From contig JAIXUS010000005.1 in the NCBI GenBank assembly GCA_027483445.1, positions 1-64,000 on the forward strand: DNA of 64,000 bases. The letters are read 5' to 3'. Source of the DNA: Bacteroidota bacterium (GTDB taxonomy: Bacteria > Bacteroidota > Bacteroidia > M30B66). Each line of letters begins with the position of its first letter. The first letter of the stretch is position 1. The position numbers and the translations under genes are program-made. The notes below the pieces were generated by a model. The model searched no databases and had not been told where the DNA came from. It saw only the letters and a program-made list of their open reading frames with translations. Positions 1-8,990 of the stretch are shown here, piece by piece.

Positions 1-134
1 AAGGCAAGATTGAAGGCAAGTCAGAGGTGGCCATAAACGCCAGAAAGCAAGGTTTACCGATGGATGTGATTATGGCCATTACCCAATTGTCGGAAGAGGA
101 GTTGACGAGAATTTTTGCGGAGGCAGGGATTTGA
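1..134 (+). CDS. C-terminal end of an Rpn-family nuclease/putative transposase (partial)
   Basis: The reading frame is open from the window edge (third frame) to a TGA at 132-134. The visible 43 residues include a KIEGKSE stretch and end in MAITQLSEEELTRIFAEAGI. A glycine/lysine/glutamate linker followed by a short helical module with 'GLP(M/I)..I...T.LS.EE(L/I)' is the usual tail of Rpn/PD-(D/E)XK nuclease family transposase-like proteins (recombination-promoting nucleases). The catalytic part lies outside the window. Assignment rests on this tail only, so it is moderate. Confidence 0.5.
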   Translation, partial: GKIEGKSEVAINARKQGLPMDVIMAITQLSEEELTRIFAEAGI

Positions 135-431
135 ACGTTCGGGAATTTGGTGAATTTGAGCCCAAGTTCTTGTGAATGCTGATGATTCAGGTGAAGAACT
201 GTGCCTTTTGATGAAGGTCTGCGATGAAAAATGTTTGGACCGCATCTCAACAATATTCGTAGCTATTTATTCGTGCAGAAACCTGGGTTTGCATCAATAA
301 AACACGCCTGCGTTGCAATGTAGATAGGGTATCTAGATAATTTCTGATTTTATGTCTAAGACATGTTTGCAATCCTAAAGCCGTAGACAATTTTTGAATG
401 TTATTACTTCTCCATAAGAATGACAATTTAT

Positions 432-605
432 GCGCCAGCGGGTGTAGCGGATACCCCGCAAGACAGTGTGAGCATGAGCGTGAGAGTGGGGATTAGAGCG
501 GGAGGAAGAGTGAGGGAGCGACTGGCTGAGGAGTAGCAGCGAAACACGCGGTGCCCGGCGAGGCAGCCTCAATAAACCGAAATGCTGAGCGAGGCAGGCG
601 CCCAA
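432..605 (-). repeat. TTGGGCG-bounded dispersed repeat, copy 1
   Basis: Read on the minus strand it begins TTGGGCGCCTGCCTCGCTC and contains the blocks GCCGGGCACCGCGTGTTTCGC and GGGGTATCCGCTACACCCGC. The same blocks in the same order are found at 26792-26943 (plus) and, more diverged, at 58317-58457 (minus). The middle is variable and rich in CTC/CTCAC runs. It shows no conserved reading frame, so it is a structured non-coding intergenic repeat. The rest of 135-705 holds no gene I can support. Confidence 0.75.
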
Positions 606-705
606 GTGTCTATAAACGAATGGTTTACCTGGTTTTATGATTTCAATTTAGTGGCGAACTGTAAGCTTTTTTTCGTTTGACCAACATATAGGTTAAAACG
701 ATTGT

Positions 706-948
706 ATGGGACGGACTATCAATATTTCGGGATTGGTTTTTTATGTGGGCTTCTGGCTATTAAGCCTTTATTTCGCCCTGTTGGTTAAAGACTACACTCA
801 GGCTTTGGCAACGATGGGTATTGGTCTTGTATTCGATCCTTTTCCGCATGAGTTAAGTTGGGCAGAGCGGACGCGCCTTCAAAAGGCGGTGCCCATTGTT
901 CACCTATCTATCATGGCGGCTCTGCTGGGCTGGATTATCAGCGCTTAG
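706..948 (+). CDS. Small two-helix membrane protein of unknown function
   Basis: This 80-residue ORF starts with ATG. It has a hydrophobic segment at about residues 8-27 (VFYVGFWLLSLYFALLV) and a second one at the C-terminus (about 62-79), joined by a loop containing FDPFPHELSW. I do not recognise the family. Its stop overlaps the end of the convergent adenine deaminase gene by 4 bases, a tight arrangement that supports a real gene. It would be an inner-membrane protein; no function can be assigned. Confidence 0.6.
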   Translation: MGRTINISGLVFYVGFWLLSLYFALLVKDYTQALATMGIGLVFDPFPHELSWAERTRLQKAVPIVHLSIMAALLGWIISA

Positions 949-2576
949 TCGTATACAGGTCTGAAACGAAACTGGTCGCCGTTGAACAGGCCTAAGTCAC
1001 TCAATTTGAGGTGTGGTATTACCAGCAATGCCATAAACGAGAGCGTCATGAAAGGCGCCCGAAGATGGCTACCAAGGCTCGATTTTGCGAATTGATCAAG
1101 TTGTATGTATTCTGCTGCCACGTGCCAGGCCTCGGCATCGCTCATTAACCCGGCAACAGGCAAAGGCAGTACAAGGGTTTGCTGCCCATCTGAAGCCGCC
1201 AATCCGCCTTTGTTCTCCATTAGTGCATTGATGCACAGCAACATCGATTCATCGTCGCAGCCAGAAACAATAAGGTTATGACTGTCGTGGGCAACCGTAG
1301 AAGCCAATGCGCCTCGCTTGAGACCTAAGCCTTTGAGAATGGCCAAAGCCGGTTCAGCTTTATGATACCTGTTTATTACCGCAAGTTTAAGTAAGTCGTC
1401 TGTGGTATTGGCTTCAAAGTACATGGTTTGAGGCGACTGAATGCTTTGGTGTTCGGTAATTAACTGTCCGTCGTGAGCTACAATCACATGTTGTGTAGAA
1501 CCTGTCACAGGCAATTGAAGATGTTCGGCGCGGATAGGGTTTGCTTCGAATCGATTTACCGGCTCAATGCGAATGCGCTGAATGAGGCTTTTGCCGTGCT
1601 CGGACACTATTTGGCCTCGAACAATGGTGCGTAAAACATTGAATTTTTCAGGATGGTCGATTTCAATCATATCGGCCCAGTCGCCAATATTTAAAAGACC
1701 CACAGGCAATTGATAATGTTGCACTATGTTGGTAGAGGCCGCATTAAGCACATCAAAGAGGTTATAACCCCAATTCAGGGCTCTCTTCACAAGAAGGTTG
1801 ATATGCCCTTCAAGCAACGAATCAGGGTGCTTGTCGTCGGAGCAAAACATAACCTTTTCAGGATGTATCCCGAGCAAGGGGTGCAAAGCCTCAAAGTTGC
1901 GAGCGGCACTGCCTTCTCGAATTTGGATGTGCATTCCTGCAGCAACCTTGTCTAACGCCTCTTCCAGTGTAAAACACTCATGGTCGGTGCTGAGTCCGGC
2001 CGCGGCATACCTTTTTGCTTCATCGCCCCGCAGCCCGGGAGCATGACCGTCGGCAGGTTTTCCATGTTGTTTGGCGGCGGCAATTTTGGCCATTACTTCC
2101 GGGTCTTTGCTCAATACGCCCGGGTAGTTCATCATTTCGGCCAAGTACCAAATATCGTCTCTGCGGAGAAGCTGGTCAACATCGCTGGCATGAAGCGCGG
2201 CACCTGCGGTTTCAAACGTAGTAGCCGGTACGCAGGAGGGCGCTCCGAAGAAGAAGTGAAAGGGCACCTGCGCCGCATTATTCAACATAAACTCAACGCC
2301 CTGTAAGCCACACACGTTGGCAATTTCATGTGGGTCGGAAATTGTTCCTACTGTTCCATGCAATACGGCCATTCGGGCAAATTCCGAAGGCACGAGCAGG
2401 CTACTTTCAATATGAACGTGGGCATCTACAAATCCAGGAAGGAGGTAAGTATGGCAGGTTTCCGGCGGAACGACCCTTCTGGCGGCAATTCGCCCCTCAA
2501 CAATATCTATTTCAAGCGGCTCAATACGTCGCTCATTGAGTAATATGCAGAATCCTCGAATGCTGTAGGTTTCCAT
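945..2576 (-). CDS. ade: Adenine deaminase
   Basis: Converts adenine to hypoxanthine plus ammonia in purine salvage (cytosolic amidohydrolase superfamily). The family landmarks are present: PGFVDAHVHIESS with metal-binding HxH near residue 53, SDPHEIANV, FGAPSCVPAT, DGHAPGL, CSDDKHPDSLLEGH, and the C-terminal domain with HDSHNLIVSGCDD and ENKGGLAASDG. I place the start at the ATG at 2576 (METYSIRG), which aligns with the usual family N-terminus and gives 543 residues. The frame is open to an upstream ATG at 2669, but those 31 extra residues look non-homologous. It is transcribed alone, convergent with the small membrane protein and divergent from the gene at 2700. Confidence 0.93.
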   Translation of the reverse strand: METYSIRGFCILLNERRIEPLEIDIVEGRIAARRVVPPETCHTYLLPGFVDAHVHIESSLLVPSEFARMAVLHGTVGTISDPHEIANVCGLQGVEFMLNNAAQVPFHFFFGAPSCVPATTFETAGAALHASDVDQLLRRDDIWYLAEMMNYPGVLSKDPEVMAKIAAAKQHGKPADGHAPGLRGDEAKRYAAAGLSTDHECFTLEEALDKVAAGMHIQIREGSAARNFEALHPLLGIHPEKVMFCSDDKHPDSLLEGHINLLVKRALNWGYNLFDVLNAASTNIVQHYQLPVGLLNIGDWADMIEIDHPEKFNVLRTIVRGQIVSEHGKSLIQRIRIEPVNRFEANPIRAEHLQLPVTGSTQHVIVAHDGQLITEHQSIQSPQTMYFEANTTDDLLKLAVINRYHKAEPALAILKGLGLKRGALASTVAHDSHNLIVSGCDDESMLLCINALMENKGGLAASDGQQTLVLPLPVAGLMSDAEAWHVAAEYIQLDQFAKSSLGSHLRAPFMTLSFMALLVIPHLKLSDLGLFNGDQFRFRPVYD

Positions 2577-2699
2577 GAGTCTGCAAGATGTCCATTTTTT
2601 TCGGCCCCCAATATCATCGTTCTCTTTTTTCACTGTCATTTTGCCCTGAATTGTCATGTTGTAAAACAATGTGCTGATTTTTGTTGTCCTTTATCACGT

Positions 2700-3920
2700 A
2701 TGGCATTTTTCACTTCCTCGTTGCGTTTGTGCCGCGAGCGCAATGCTGGCTCTCTGTCGTCGGCAATGCAATTGTTGATTCACGATTCTCCGGAATCGCC
2801 TGTTTTTGAGGCGGATTGGCTCCCAATTTATGGCCGCAGCAATTATCTCAATGCGCTGCAATTGGGGAGTGGGGGAGATTCATACTTTTTGTTTCCCGAA
2901 ATACGTGTAGATGGCGAGGTGATTGCACTTGGCTGTTTTCAGGAGCTACACCTGAGCCGTGAGGCTTTCTTTGAATTAGGTCAGTGGTTCCCAAACGAGC
3001 GAGGGCTCATTCAGCGCATGGAAAATACTTTCAAGAGCTTAATTAGTAAACGGGAGGGGCTGATAAAGATTTTGGTGGCCGGCAACTGCCAGATTTCAGG
3101 GCCTTATGGTTTATTTTTTCATCCCAATTTTCCACTTTCGCTTAGGGCGGAAGTTTGGGCTTCATTATTGGGGCGCCTTTCGGCGGATGCCGGCACGTAT
3201 TCAATTACTTTAATCAAAGACATACCTGAGCTTGGCGCCGATTACCGGGTTTTTAGCAATTTGAGCGACTTTAATGAAACCCGGGCATTGCCAGTCATGA
3301 AAATGGAAATTAAGCATGATTGGCAACAGTTTGATGATTATCTCAAGGCGCTGTCGGCAAAGTACCGCATTCAGGCAAAAGCGGCTTTAAAGAAAGGACT
3401 TCAGTTAGAGCATCAACTTTGGGGCAAAGCAGAAGTTGCCCAGCACGGCGAGCGGATCATGGAATTGTACGAACAAGTCTTTGCACGTGCGCAATTCCGC
3501 CTTCGAAAAGTTGACTTGTCGTACTTTCTTTCGCTATTCGATTTGGGACCTGACTACCGCTTCCATGTTTGGCTTCATCAAGGCCAACCTGTGGGTTTTA
3601 GCACCTTGTTGCTCAATGGTAAACAGGCCGATGCTCACTTGGTAGGAATTGATTATGAGGCCAACAAGTCGTTTTCCCTCTATCTAAACATTTTGTATCA
3701 ATACATTAACGACGCAATCGTTCTGCGCACGCGCACACTTGATTTGGGACGTACAGCGATGGAAATTAAAAGTTCTGTTGGTGCAGTGCCCGTAAATTAC
3801 CCTGTTTTTGTGAAGCTAAAAAACCCATTGCTAAACAGTCTTGCTTGCCTATTGGCGGGGAAATCAGAAACCGAGCCTTGGGTCCAGCGCCACCCGTTTA
3901 GGCAAGAGGAGCCGACCTAG
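2700..3920 (+). CDS. GNAT-like (FemAB/BioF2-type) acyltransferase-like protein
   Basis: A 406-residue protein; a later ATG at 2766 (MQLLIHDSPESP) may be the true start. The C-terminal half resembles the GNAT fold of the BioF2-like/FemX group: a basic helix around 'KYRIQAKAALKKG', a stretch 'FHVWLHQGQPVGFSTLLLNG' that looks like the beta4-beta5 acetyl-CoA platform, and a late 'LDLGRTAMEIKSSVGA' segment typical of this group. The substrate cannot be told from sequence. The stop overlaps the convergent gene at 3917 by 4 bases. The superfamily call is fairly likely; the specific activity is unknown. Confidence 0.65.
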   Translation: MAFFTSSLRLCRERNAGSLSSAMQLLIHDSPESPVFEADWLPIYGRSNYLNALQLGSGGDSYFLFPEIRVDGEVIALGCFQELHLSREAFFELGQWFPNERGLIQRMENTFKSLISKREGLIKILVAGNCQISGPYGLFFHPNFPLSLRAEVWASLLGRLSADAGTYSITLIKDIPELGADYRVFSNLSDFNETRALPVMKMEIKHDWQQFDDYLKALSAKYRIQAKAALKKGLQLEHQLWGKAEVAQHGERIMELYEQVFARAQFRLRKVDLSYFLSLFDLGPDYRFHVWLHQGQPVGFSTLLLNGKQADAHLVGIDYEANKSFSLYLNILYQYINDAIVLRTRTLDLGRTAMEIKSSVGAVPVNYPVFVKLKNPLLNSLACLLAGKSETEPWVQRHPFRQEEPT

Positions 3921-4576
3921 TCGACATCTACCGAGGCAAACGTAAGTGCGAAGGCCAAAATGAGCCCCACAATCACCGCGGCAAAAGTGATGGAGTAGGC
4001 TGTAATCTTTTGAATGCGGGCAATCTCAAGACTTTCCACATACAGCTGCTCGCCCACAATTTTTTGGTCAAGCTCAAGTTTTTGCAATGGCCTGATGGCA
4101 TTATGGAAAAGTACATCTCCGCCATGCGTGAGCTCGATAAGGGCCTCCTGGGTTTGTCCGTTTCGGCTTTTAAAAATCATTTTTTCTTCGAGTTCGCGAA
4201 ACACCAACAACGCTGAAGTGAATTGCTGCAAGTCTTGTTTTTCCTCGGGTACTAGGTAGGTGAGTGATAGCTTGTTGATGAGCGAGTCGAGTTTTTTGTG
4301 ATTCAGATAAACCGCCCTTTCATACTTGATCATCTCGAGTGAATCGCGTGTGGTGATGTGATTTTCAACACTTACGCGGTTTTCGTAAAGCAAAGCGAGC
4401 ATCTCGCTGATATCCATGCTTGGAATAAGCCGGTCTTCGTACATCGAGCGAAAAGAGCGTGTAATGCGTTCAATACCCGAGGTGGAAAACAAGCCCAAGG
4501 CCACAAAGAAAACAAAGAGCAAAGCAAAGCTACCGGCAATACGTCCGCGCTGTTTAAGTCTCAGTATTTTTTTCAT
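3917..4576 (-). CDS. Four-helix-bundle (4HB_MCP-like) membrane sensor without output domain
   Basis: 219 residues. One transmembrane helix lies near the N-terminus (IAGSFALLFVFFVALGLF), then about 160 residues of mainly helical periplasmic sequence with the 'MYEDRLIPSMDISEMLALLY' pattern of the 4HB chemoreceptor ligand-binding domain, then a second transmembrane helix at the C-terminus (ITAYSITFAAVIVGLILAFAL). A chemoreceptor would continue into HAMP and methyl-accepting domains, but this protein ends seven residues after the second helix. It starts 1 base after the stop of the WG-repeat gene, so the two are probably cotranscribed. Role unknown; possibly a free-standing membrane sensor that signals through a partner. 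Confidence 0.75.
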   Translation of the reverse strand: MKKILRLKQRGRIAGSFALLFVFFVALGLFSTSGIERITRSFRSMYEDRLIPSMDISEMLALLYENRVSVENHITTRDSLEMIKYERAVYLNHKKLDSLINKLSLTYLVPEEKQDLQQFTSALLVFRELEEKMIFKSRNGQTQEALIELTHGGDVLFHNAIRPLQKLELDQKIVGEQLYVESLEIARIQKITAYSITFAAVIVGLILAFALTFASVDVD

Positions 4577-4577
4577 G

Positions 4578-6599
4578 TTACTCGATTATCCTTCCTGCGG
4601 TGTCGATTGTTACCCATAGCCCCGGAATTCTCAGAATGAGATAGGATGGGTTTATTTCCGACTCCGGCGCAAAGATATCGGCATTTCGTTGCAGTGGCTC
4701 AGCCACAAGATTATCGCCCGAAATTAATTTTCCAACTTTATTCATGAGTAAAGGACGACCGCCATCGTTTTCGCGGGTCAGATCTTCTACAAAAGCCAAC
4801 GATCCATTAAAGTCGCCCACAACTTCCATAAGATATAGCGGAAAAATTTCTCGAATTCGTTGCAGGCTGTCGGCCGCATTTACCGGCGTTTTGCCTTCCT
4901 CGTCTTTAAGGTCTGGCATTCGGGTGAAAAGAGGAATTTCTTCCACCCCTGTTGAGGACACGAAGCTCCATGAGTTATTCTTTCTTACAGCAGCCCGGCC
5001 TGAGGAGAAGTTTCGCACCTCGTCGAATTGCGGGCGAATTACTTCTATCCCATTTGCATCGATAAAGCCCCAGCCCGCCGAGGTTTTTACAGCCGAATAC
5101 CCTTCAGAGAAACGCACTACATCGGAATATTTGGCTTCTGTTATTTCTTTACCGCGGTTGTTCACCAAGGCAAAACGCACTGATCCGTCAATCTGTGGAA
5201 CACGCCCGAAAACCAAACCACCTTTGCTAAATATCAGCTCATCATAACGGGGTTCTATCGACTCTTCACCTTGAATATTGAGAAATCCCCATAAACTTCC
5301 TTTTCGGAAGGCGGCCGAATAACCATAAAATGGAAGCACCTCGTCGTAGGCTGGCAACTCAAGAGTGTCGGCCTTGTGGGCAATTTGCCATCGGTTAGGC
5401 AAACGAACAGTGGTGGTGCCATTTTCGAAGCCCGGACCCACTTCGGCAAACTGGCATGGGATGATTTCTACACCTTTTGAATCTACAAAGCCCCAATTTC
5501 CGGCGCGCATAACAGGTGCAAGGCCTTCTTTAAACAGGCCAATTTCGCTGTAGTTGGGTGGAATCACCGTCTCGCCATCAAGCGTTATTAGTCCTTTGAG
5601 CCCGTTTTGTTGAATGAGGTAATGCCTTTCGTCGAAGCGGTAAATTTCTTCGTACCGTGGCTGAATTCGTATTTTCCCGGTATTGTCGATCACACCGGCT
5701 TCGTTGTTTTTGAGAAATACCGCGATACCATTTTGGAAGTTGTCGAGGAAATCAAACTGCGGAGCCACAATCTCTTTGCCGTTGCTATTGATAAAGCCGA
5801 ATCCTTTGTCGGAATTCACGATTGAAAAGCCTTCGCGAAGGTCGAACACCTGCTGGTAATTGCCTTCAATGGCTTGAATGCTGCCATTTGTATTAACATA
5901 GGCCCATCGAGCCAAGCCTCTCACAACAGCCTTGCCCTGTGAAAAGCTGTAGGCCTCTTCGAAGCGCGGTTCGATAACCCATTTCCCTTTTTTATCGATA
6001 AAGCCCCAAAGTTGCGATTTGCCATCCTGCACCGCAGCCAAACCTTCGGAAAAATCTCGGGCTTGAGTGTAGCGATAACGGATACAAGGCTCTCCTAACA
6101 AACTGTGGTAACCAAAACGCTGGGTTCGCGTATCGAACACTCTAATCATCTCCTCGCTTGGAGGTTCCGGTATGAGGTGAAAGGGAAAGTCGAGCAGTAA
6201 ATAACCACCTTTGGTAACAAGCTGATATCGTATGGCGAATATTCGCGCAGCATCAATCCACTCTCTTTTTCTGGCCAGGGTAATGGTGTCGGTGTTAAAG
6301 TCCCAGATATACAAGTAATCTGCGGGTATCACCACTTCGCCGCTGAGTTTGCGAAAACCTTCTAAAACGATAGTCTCGCCGTTAGGATCACTAACCTCAC
6401 GCTGAAATTTGATCAGCGCATTCGGATCCTGGGCGAACGTAAGCTTAGCAGACAGCAAAAATAAAACGGTCAATACTCCAATTATGGAATATCGACCGTT
6501 ATGGTTTATTGTGAATGAAATAGGCTTATGAACAATACGTTGACCGGCCATAGGCGAGGTGTGTCTATTTGTGGAACGGGCCGTCTTCGCGAAATTCAT
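4578..6599 (-). CDS. Exported WG-repeat protein
   Basis: 673 residues. A hydrophobic segment ending in an AKLTFAQ cleavage-like site suggests Sec export (a downstream ATG at 6551 is an alternative start). The body is an array of WG repeats, recognisable as 'WGFIDKKGKWVIEPRFEEA', 'GFINSNGKEIVAPQFD', 'GVIDNTGKIRIQPRYEE', 'WGFVDSKGVEIIPCQF', 'WGFLNIQGEESIEPRYDE' and 'WGFIDANGVE/IEVIRPQFDE'-type units. WG repeats build extended beta structures of largely unknown function in Bacteroidota. It is followed immediately by the 4HB membrane sensor gene, so the two may form a functional pair. Confidence 0.85.
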   Translation of the reverse strand: MNFAKTARSTNRHTSPMAGQRIVHKPISFTINHNGRYSIIGVLTVLFLLSAKLTFAQDPNALIKFQREVSDPNGETIVLEGFRKLSGEVVIPADYLYIWDFNTDTITLARKREWIDAARIFAIRYQLVTKGGYLLLDFPFHLIPEPPSEEMIRVFDTRTQRFGYHSLLGEPCIRYRYTQARDFSEGLAAVQDGKSQLWGFIDKKGKWVIEPRFEEAYSFSQGKAVVRGLARWAYVNTNGSIQAIEGNYQQVFDLREGFSIVNSDKGFGFINSNGKEIVAPQFDFLDNFQNGIAVFLKNNEAGVIDNTGKIRIQPRYEEIYRFDERHYLIQQNGLKGLITLDGETVIPPNYSEIGLFKEGLAPVMRAGNWGFVDSKGVEIIPCQFAEVGPGFENGTTTVRLPNRWQIAHKADTLELPAYDEVLPFYGYSAAFRKGSLWGFLNIQGEESIEPRYDELIFSKGGLVFGRVPQIDGSVRFALVNNRGKEITEAKYSDVVRFSEGYSAVKTSAGWGFIDANGIEVIRPQFDEVRNFSSGRAAVRKNNSWSFVSSTGVEEIPLFTRMPDLKDEEGKTPVNAADSLQRIREIFPLYLMEVVGDFNGSLAFVEDLTRENDGGRPLLMNKVGKLISGDNLVAEPLQRNADIFAPESEINPSYLILRIPGLWVTIDTAGRIIE

Positions 6600-6608
6600 A
6601 CCAAAAAA

Positions 6609-7058
6609 TCAATAAAAATCTTCTTCATCAATTTTTTGAGGTGCTTTGCCTTGGTTTTCACCACTCATCTTTTGTTGCTTCTTATTTTTCTGCTCTTCTT
6701 TGAATTGCTGCCAGGTTTTCCACTGCTCGTCAGTCAACACTTCTTTAAGCTTTGCTTCTGCTTTGGCGCGCGAACCGCGGATGTCTTTACGGGCTTTTTC
6801 TTTGTCGCCGTTATAAGCTTTTAGCGCCGACTCTTTAGCGTTTTCGCGCTCGAGAAGAATCTGGTTTACTTGCTTTAACTGCTCGTCGTTGAGTTTTACT
6901 TTCGAGCTCATCAGGCGAGTAAGACGCATTGCCCGCTCCTCAGGGGTTGATTTACGTTGCGCTTTCGTTTGGGTTGTTGTTGCAGCCGGTGCAGCTTCCT
7001 GTTGTGCCTGCGCTCCGATGCCGAAACTTAAACAGGCTGCTAAAATGAAGTACTTCAT
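6609..7058 (-). CDS. Small Spy/LTXXQ-like periplasmic helical protein
   Basis: 149 residues, starting at the ATG at 7058 (MKYFILAACLSFGIGAQAQ), which gives a clean signal peptide. The mature part has an Ala/Thr/Gln-rich linker, then a highly charged helical region with 'VKLNDEQLKQVNQIL' and 'LTDEQWKTWQQFKEE', resembling the LTXXQ motifs of Spy/CpxP-type proteins, and ends in a Lys/Gln-rich tail. Proteins of this shape are periplasmic chaperone or stress-related in Proteobacteria; the role here is inferred only. It lies 9 bases upstream of the WG-repeat gene and may lead that operon. Confidence 0.7.
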   Translation of the reverse strand: MKYFILAACLSFGIGAQAQQEAAPAATTTQTKAQRKSTPEERAMRLTRLMSSKVKLNDEQLKQVNQILLERENAKESALKAYNGDKEKARKDIRGSRAKAEAKLKEVLTDEQWKTWQQFKEEQKNKKQQKMSGENQGKAPQKIDEEDFY

Positions 7059-7089
7059 AAGTTTTGTTTTTGAAGGGGAGGGTTTTGCT

Positions 7090-7566
7090 TTATGATGGTT
7101 TAATGATGCTACGAATTTGAAGTATGGGCTTTTCCATGAGGTAATGCTGAATAGTATCAAACAGCAAAAAGGTTTTTTCTTTAATCGTGTAGCCTTGAGC
7201 AATGTAAAATGGAACTGCAGAGTCGCGGGCCTGAAGACAGATGGTGGTGAGTTCGGGATATTTACGTTGAGCCATTGCTTCGAGATACTGAAGAATGGCC
7301 TTGCCTAACCCAAGCCGACGGTGACGGGAATTTACCGCCATGAATCTGATTTGCGCTTCGCTATTGCTTAAGGCATGAATTCGCCCTACAGCCAACGCTT
7401 CGCCTTGCTCGTTAAGCAGTAAACCGTGTATAGATTGTAGGTCATCAGAAGCGCGCTCGCTTCCCAAAGGCTGATTCCATGGAGCCCTCAGCACACTGTA
7501 GCGCAGAGTGTAGTAGGCCGACCATTCTGCTTCGCTCGAGGGTTGTATTATTCTCCACTGTGGCAT
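7090..7566 (-). CDS. GNAT family N-acetyltransferase
   Basis: 158 residues from the ATG at 7566 (MPQWRII); the five upstream codons would need a TTG start. The acetyl-CoA binding motif A is visible as 'RFMAVNSRHRRLGLGKAIL', followed by a 'ARDSAVPFYIAQGY' motif B-like end, typical of small GNAT enzymes with ElaA/YjcF-like layout. It starts 2 bases after the TolC-like gene's stop, so it is the last gene of the exporter operon. The acceptor is unknown; the position suggests it could modify an exported substrate, but a housekeeping role is equally possible. Confidence 0.8.
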   Translation of the reverse strand: MPQWRIIQPSSEAEWSAYYTLRYSVLRAPWNQPLGSERASDDLQSIHGLLLNEQGEALAVGRIHALSNSEAQIRFMAVNSRHRRLGLGKAILQYLEAMAQRKYPELTTICLQARDSAVPFYIAQGYTIKEKTFLLFDTIQHYLMEKPILQIRSIIKPS

Positions 7567-7568
7567 AC

Positions 7569-8990
7569 CTAATAATTCCAATTTACTAATCCGGCACTTT
7601 GGTAAAAGTAAGCGATTGCCTTGGCATATTTCATTTCCAATTCCGCAAGTTTTACACCGGCACTTACAAGGGTGTTTTCACGGGTATTGATCAGGAATAC
7701 CGAACTTTCACCGTTGGTAAAGCGCTGCTGTTCACCGGTAACCATTGTATTGTAAGCCTCTACAAGTTTGTACTGGTCTTGTAAAATGGTAAATGTGTTT
7801 AGCAAGGTATTGTAATTCATTTGAAGCTCTGTAAGCACCACTCGACGCGTGTCGTCGCGCTCCCAACCGGTCATTCGAATCAGTGTTCGGGTTCCCTGAA
7901 GCTTGCCTCTCTCTTTTCGATAGAGCAAAGGCATGCCCGCTGTAATACCGAACTTATAGTTATTCATCAGTAAGGCCTGGTTGATAGGACCACTAACCCC
8001 CGGTTCACGTAGAAAATTATAATTGAGCGTGAATTCCGGTTTGAGCATTTCAACTCTGAATCTTCGTTCGAAGTCGAGTTGCGACAGGCGAGCCTCTAAC
8101 TTTCTGATTTCGGGGTGCGCTGCCTTAGCAAATTGCTGCAAAGTATCGAGCGTAGCTAAGGTGGGCAGGTATTGTTCAGCCTCAATAAACGCCGGCCGAA
8201 CTACACTGTCGAGTTCTAAAGGTTGCAACTCGTTTGACCAAAGGTGACGCGATACCACCAATCGGGCATTGCGGTAATCGAGCCGGGCTTGCCGGCGTTG
8301 AATCTCTCTTTGGAGGAAGTTAGTGTAGGCTTCGACGGTGTCGAGGGCCGACATGTTCCCATTTAATAACAGTTCGCGAATGGCCGTGAAACGCACTTCA
8401 GCGAGTCTGTAGCCCTCTTCAACAAACTCGAGTTGTTTGTAGGCAAAGTACCATTGCCAGTAATCGGAGGCCGCCTCTGTAAGGAACTTGTTAACCAGCT
8501 TTAGTTGCTCTGCTTCAGAGGCAATCACGTATTGCTGTGCCTGGCGTAAGGTGTTTCGACGCTCATCCATGAGCAATCCTGCGCCCAGTGGTAAGGAGTA
8601 GCCTGCATACCAAAGTCCGGCCTCTGGAATGCGATTCATGGGGTTTAAAAAGTCGCCCCGTGCTCTTTCGTAGCCGGCCTTAAACTCGCCAATCCATGCC
8701 GGAATTTTCAGGTGAGCATCAAGGGCATTCCAGTATTCCTTACTGTCGAAGCGTTTTTCAGTAAGATCGGCACGCAGCTTCGGATCGAAATTTCCCCGTT
8801 CCGCTCTCAGGTCGAAACGCGCTTTAACGGGTACAAGTTCGGCCTGCTTCACCACTGGGTGATAAGCTCTCACAAGATTGAGAAACTGCTTCACCTCGAG
8901 GAGGGTATCCGCGCTTTGCGCATCTGCCCGTAGGGCGAAAGCCAACAAAACGGGCAAAACAAGAAAACGGGCTACAACATTAGGCTTCAT
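7569..8990 (-). CDS. TolC-family outer-membrane efflux protein
   Basis: 473 residues with a signal peptide (MKPNVVARFLVLPVLLAFAL, then RADAQ). Long helical repeats with alternating 'LRQAQQYVIASEAEQLKL', 'VEEGYRLAEVRFTAIREL' and 'NTLVSAGVKLAELEMKYAKA' segments fit the OEP/TolC channel fold, and 'PLLYRKERGKLQ' is a hallmark of the Bacteroidota branch. It forms the outer-membrane channel of a tripartite exporter. The start overlaps the HlyD gene stop by 4 bases (8987-8990), indicating translational coupling. Confidence 0.88.
   Translation of the reverse strand: MKPNVVARFLVLPVLLAFALRADAQSADTLLEVKQFLNLVRAYHPVVKQAELVPVKARFDLRAERGNFDPKLRADLTEKRFDSKEYWNALDAHLKIPAWIGEFKAGYERARGDFLNPMNRIPEAGLWYAGYSLPLGAGLLMDERRNTLRQAQQYVIASEAEQLKLVNKFLTEAASDYWQWYFAYKQLEFVEEGYRLAEVRFTAIRELLLNGNMSALDTVEAYTNFLQREIQRRQARLDYRNARLVVSRHLWSNELQPLELDSVVRPAFIEAEQYLPTLATLDTLQQFAKAAHPEIRKLEARLSQLDFERRFRVEMLKPEFTLNYNFLREPGVSGPINQALLMNNYKFGITAGMPLLYRKERGKLQGTRTLIRMTGWERDDTRRVVLTELQMNYNTLLNTFTILQDQYKLVEAYNTMVTGEQQRFTNGESSVFLINTRENTLVSAGVKLAELEMKYAKAIAYFYQSAGLVNWNY

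Noticed and set aside
375-605. 76-residue ORF resembling one at 26764-26946
   Set aside because: The similarity comes from the DNA repeat itself; the frame does not hold in the third copy at 58317, and the sequence is arginine/leucine-rich as expected of translated GC-rich repeat.
4744-5247. 167-residue open frame antisense to the WG-repeat gene
   Set aside because: Serine/arginine-rich shadow of the repeated WG coding sequence.
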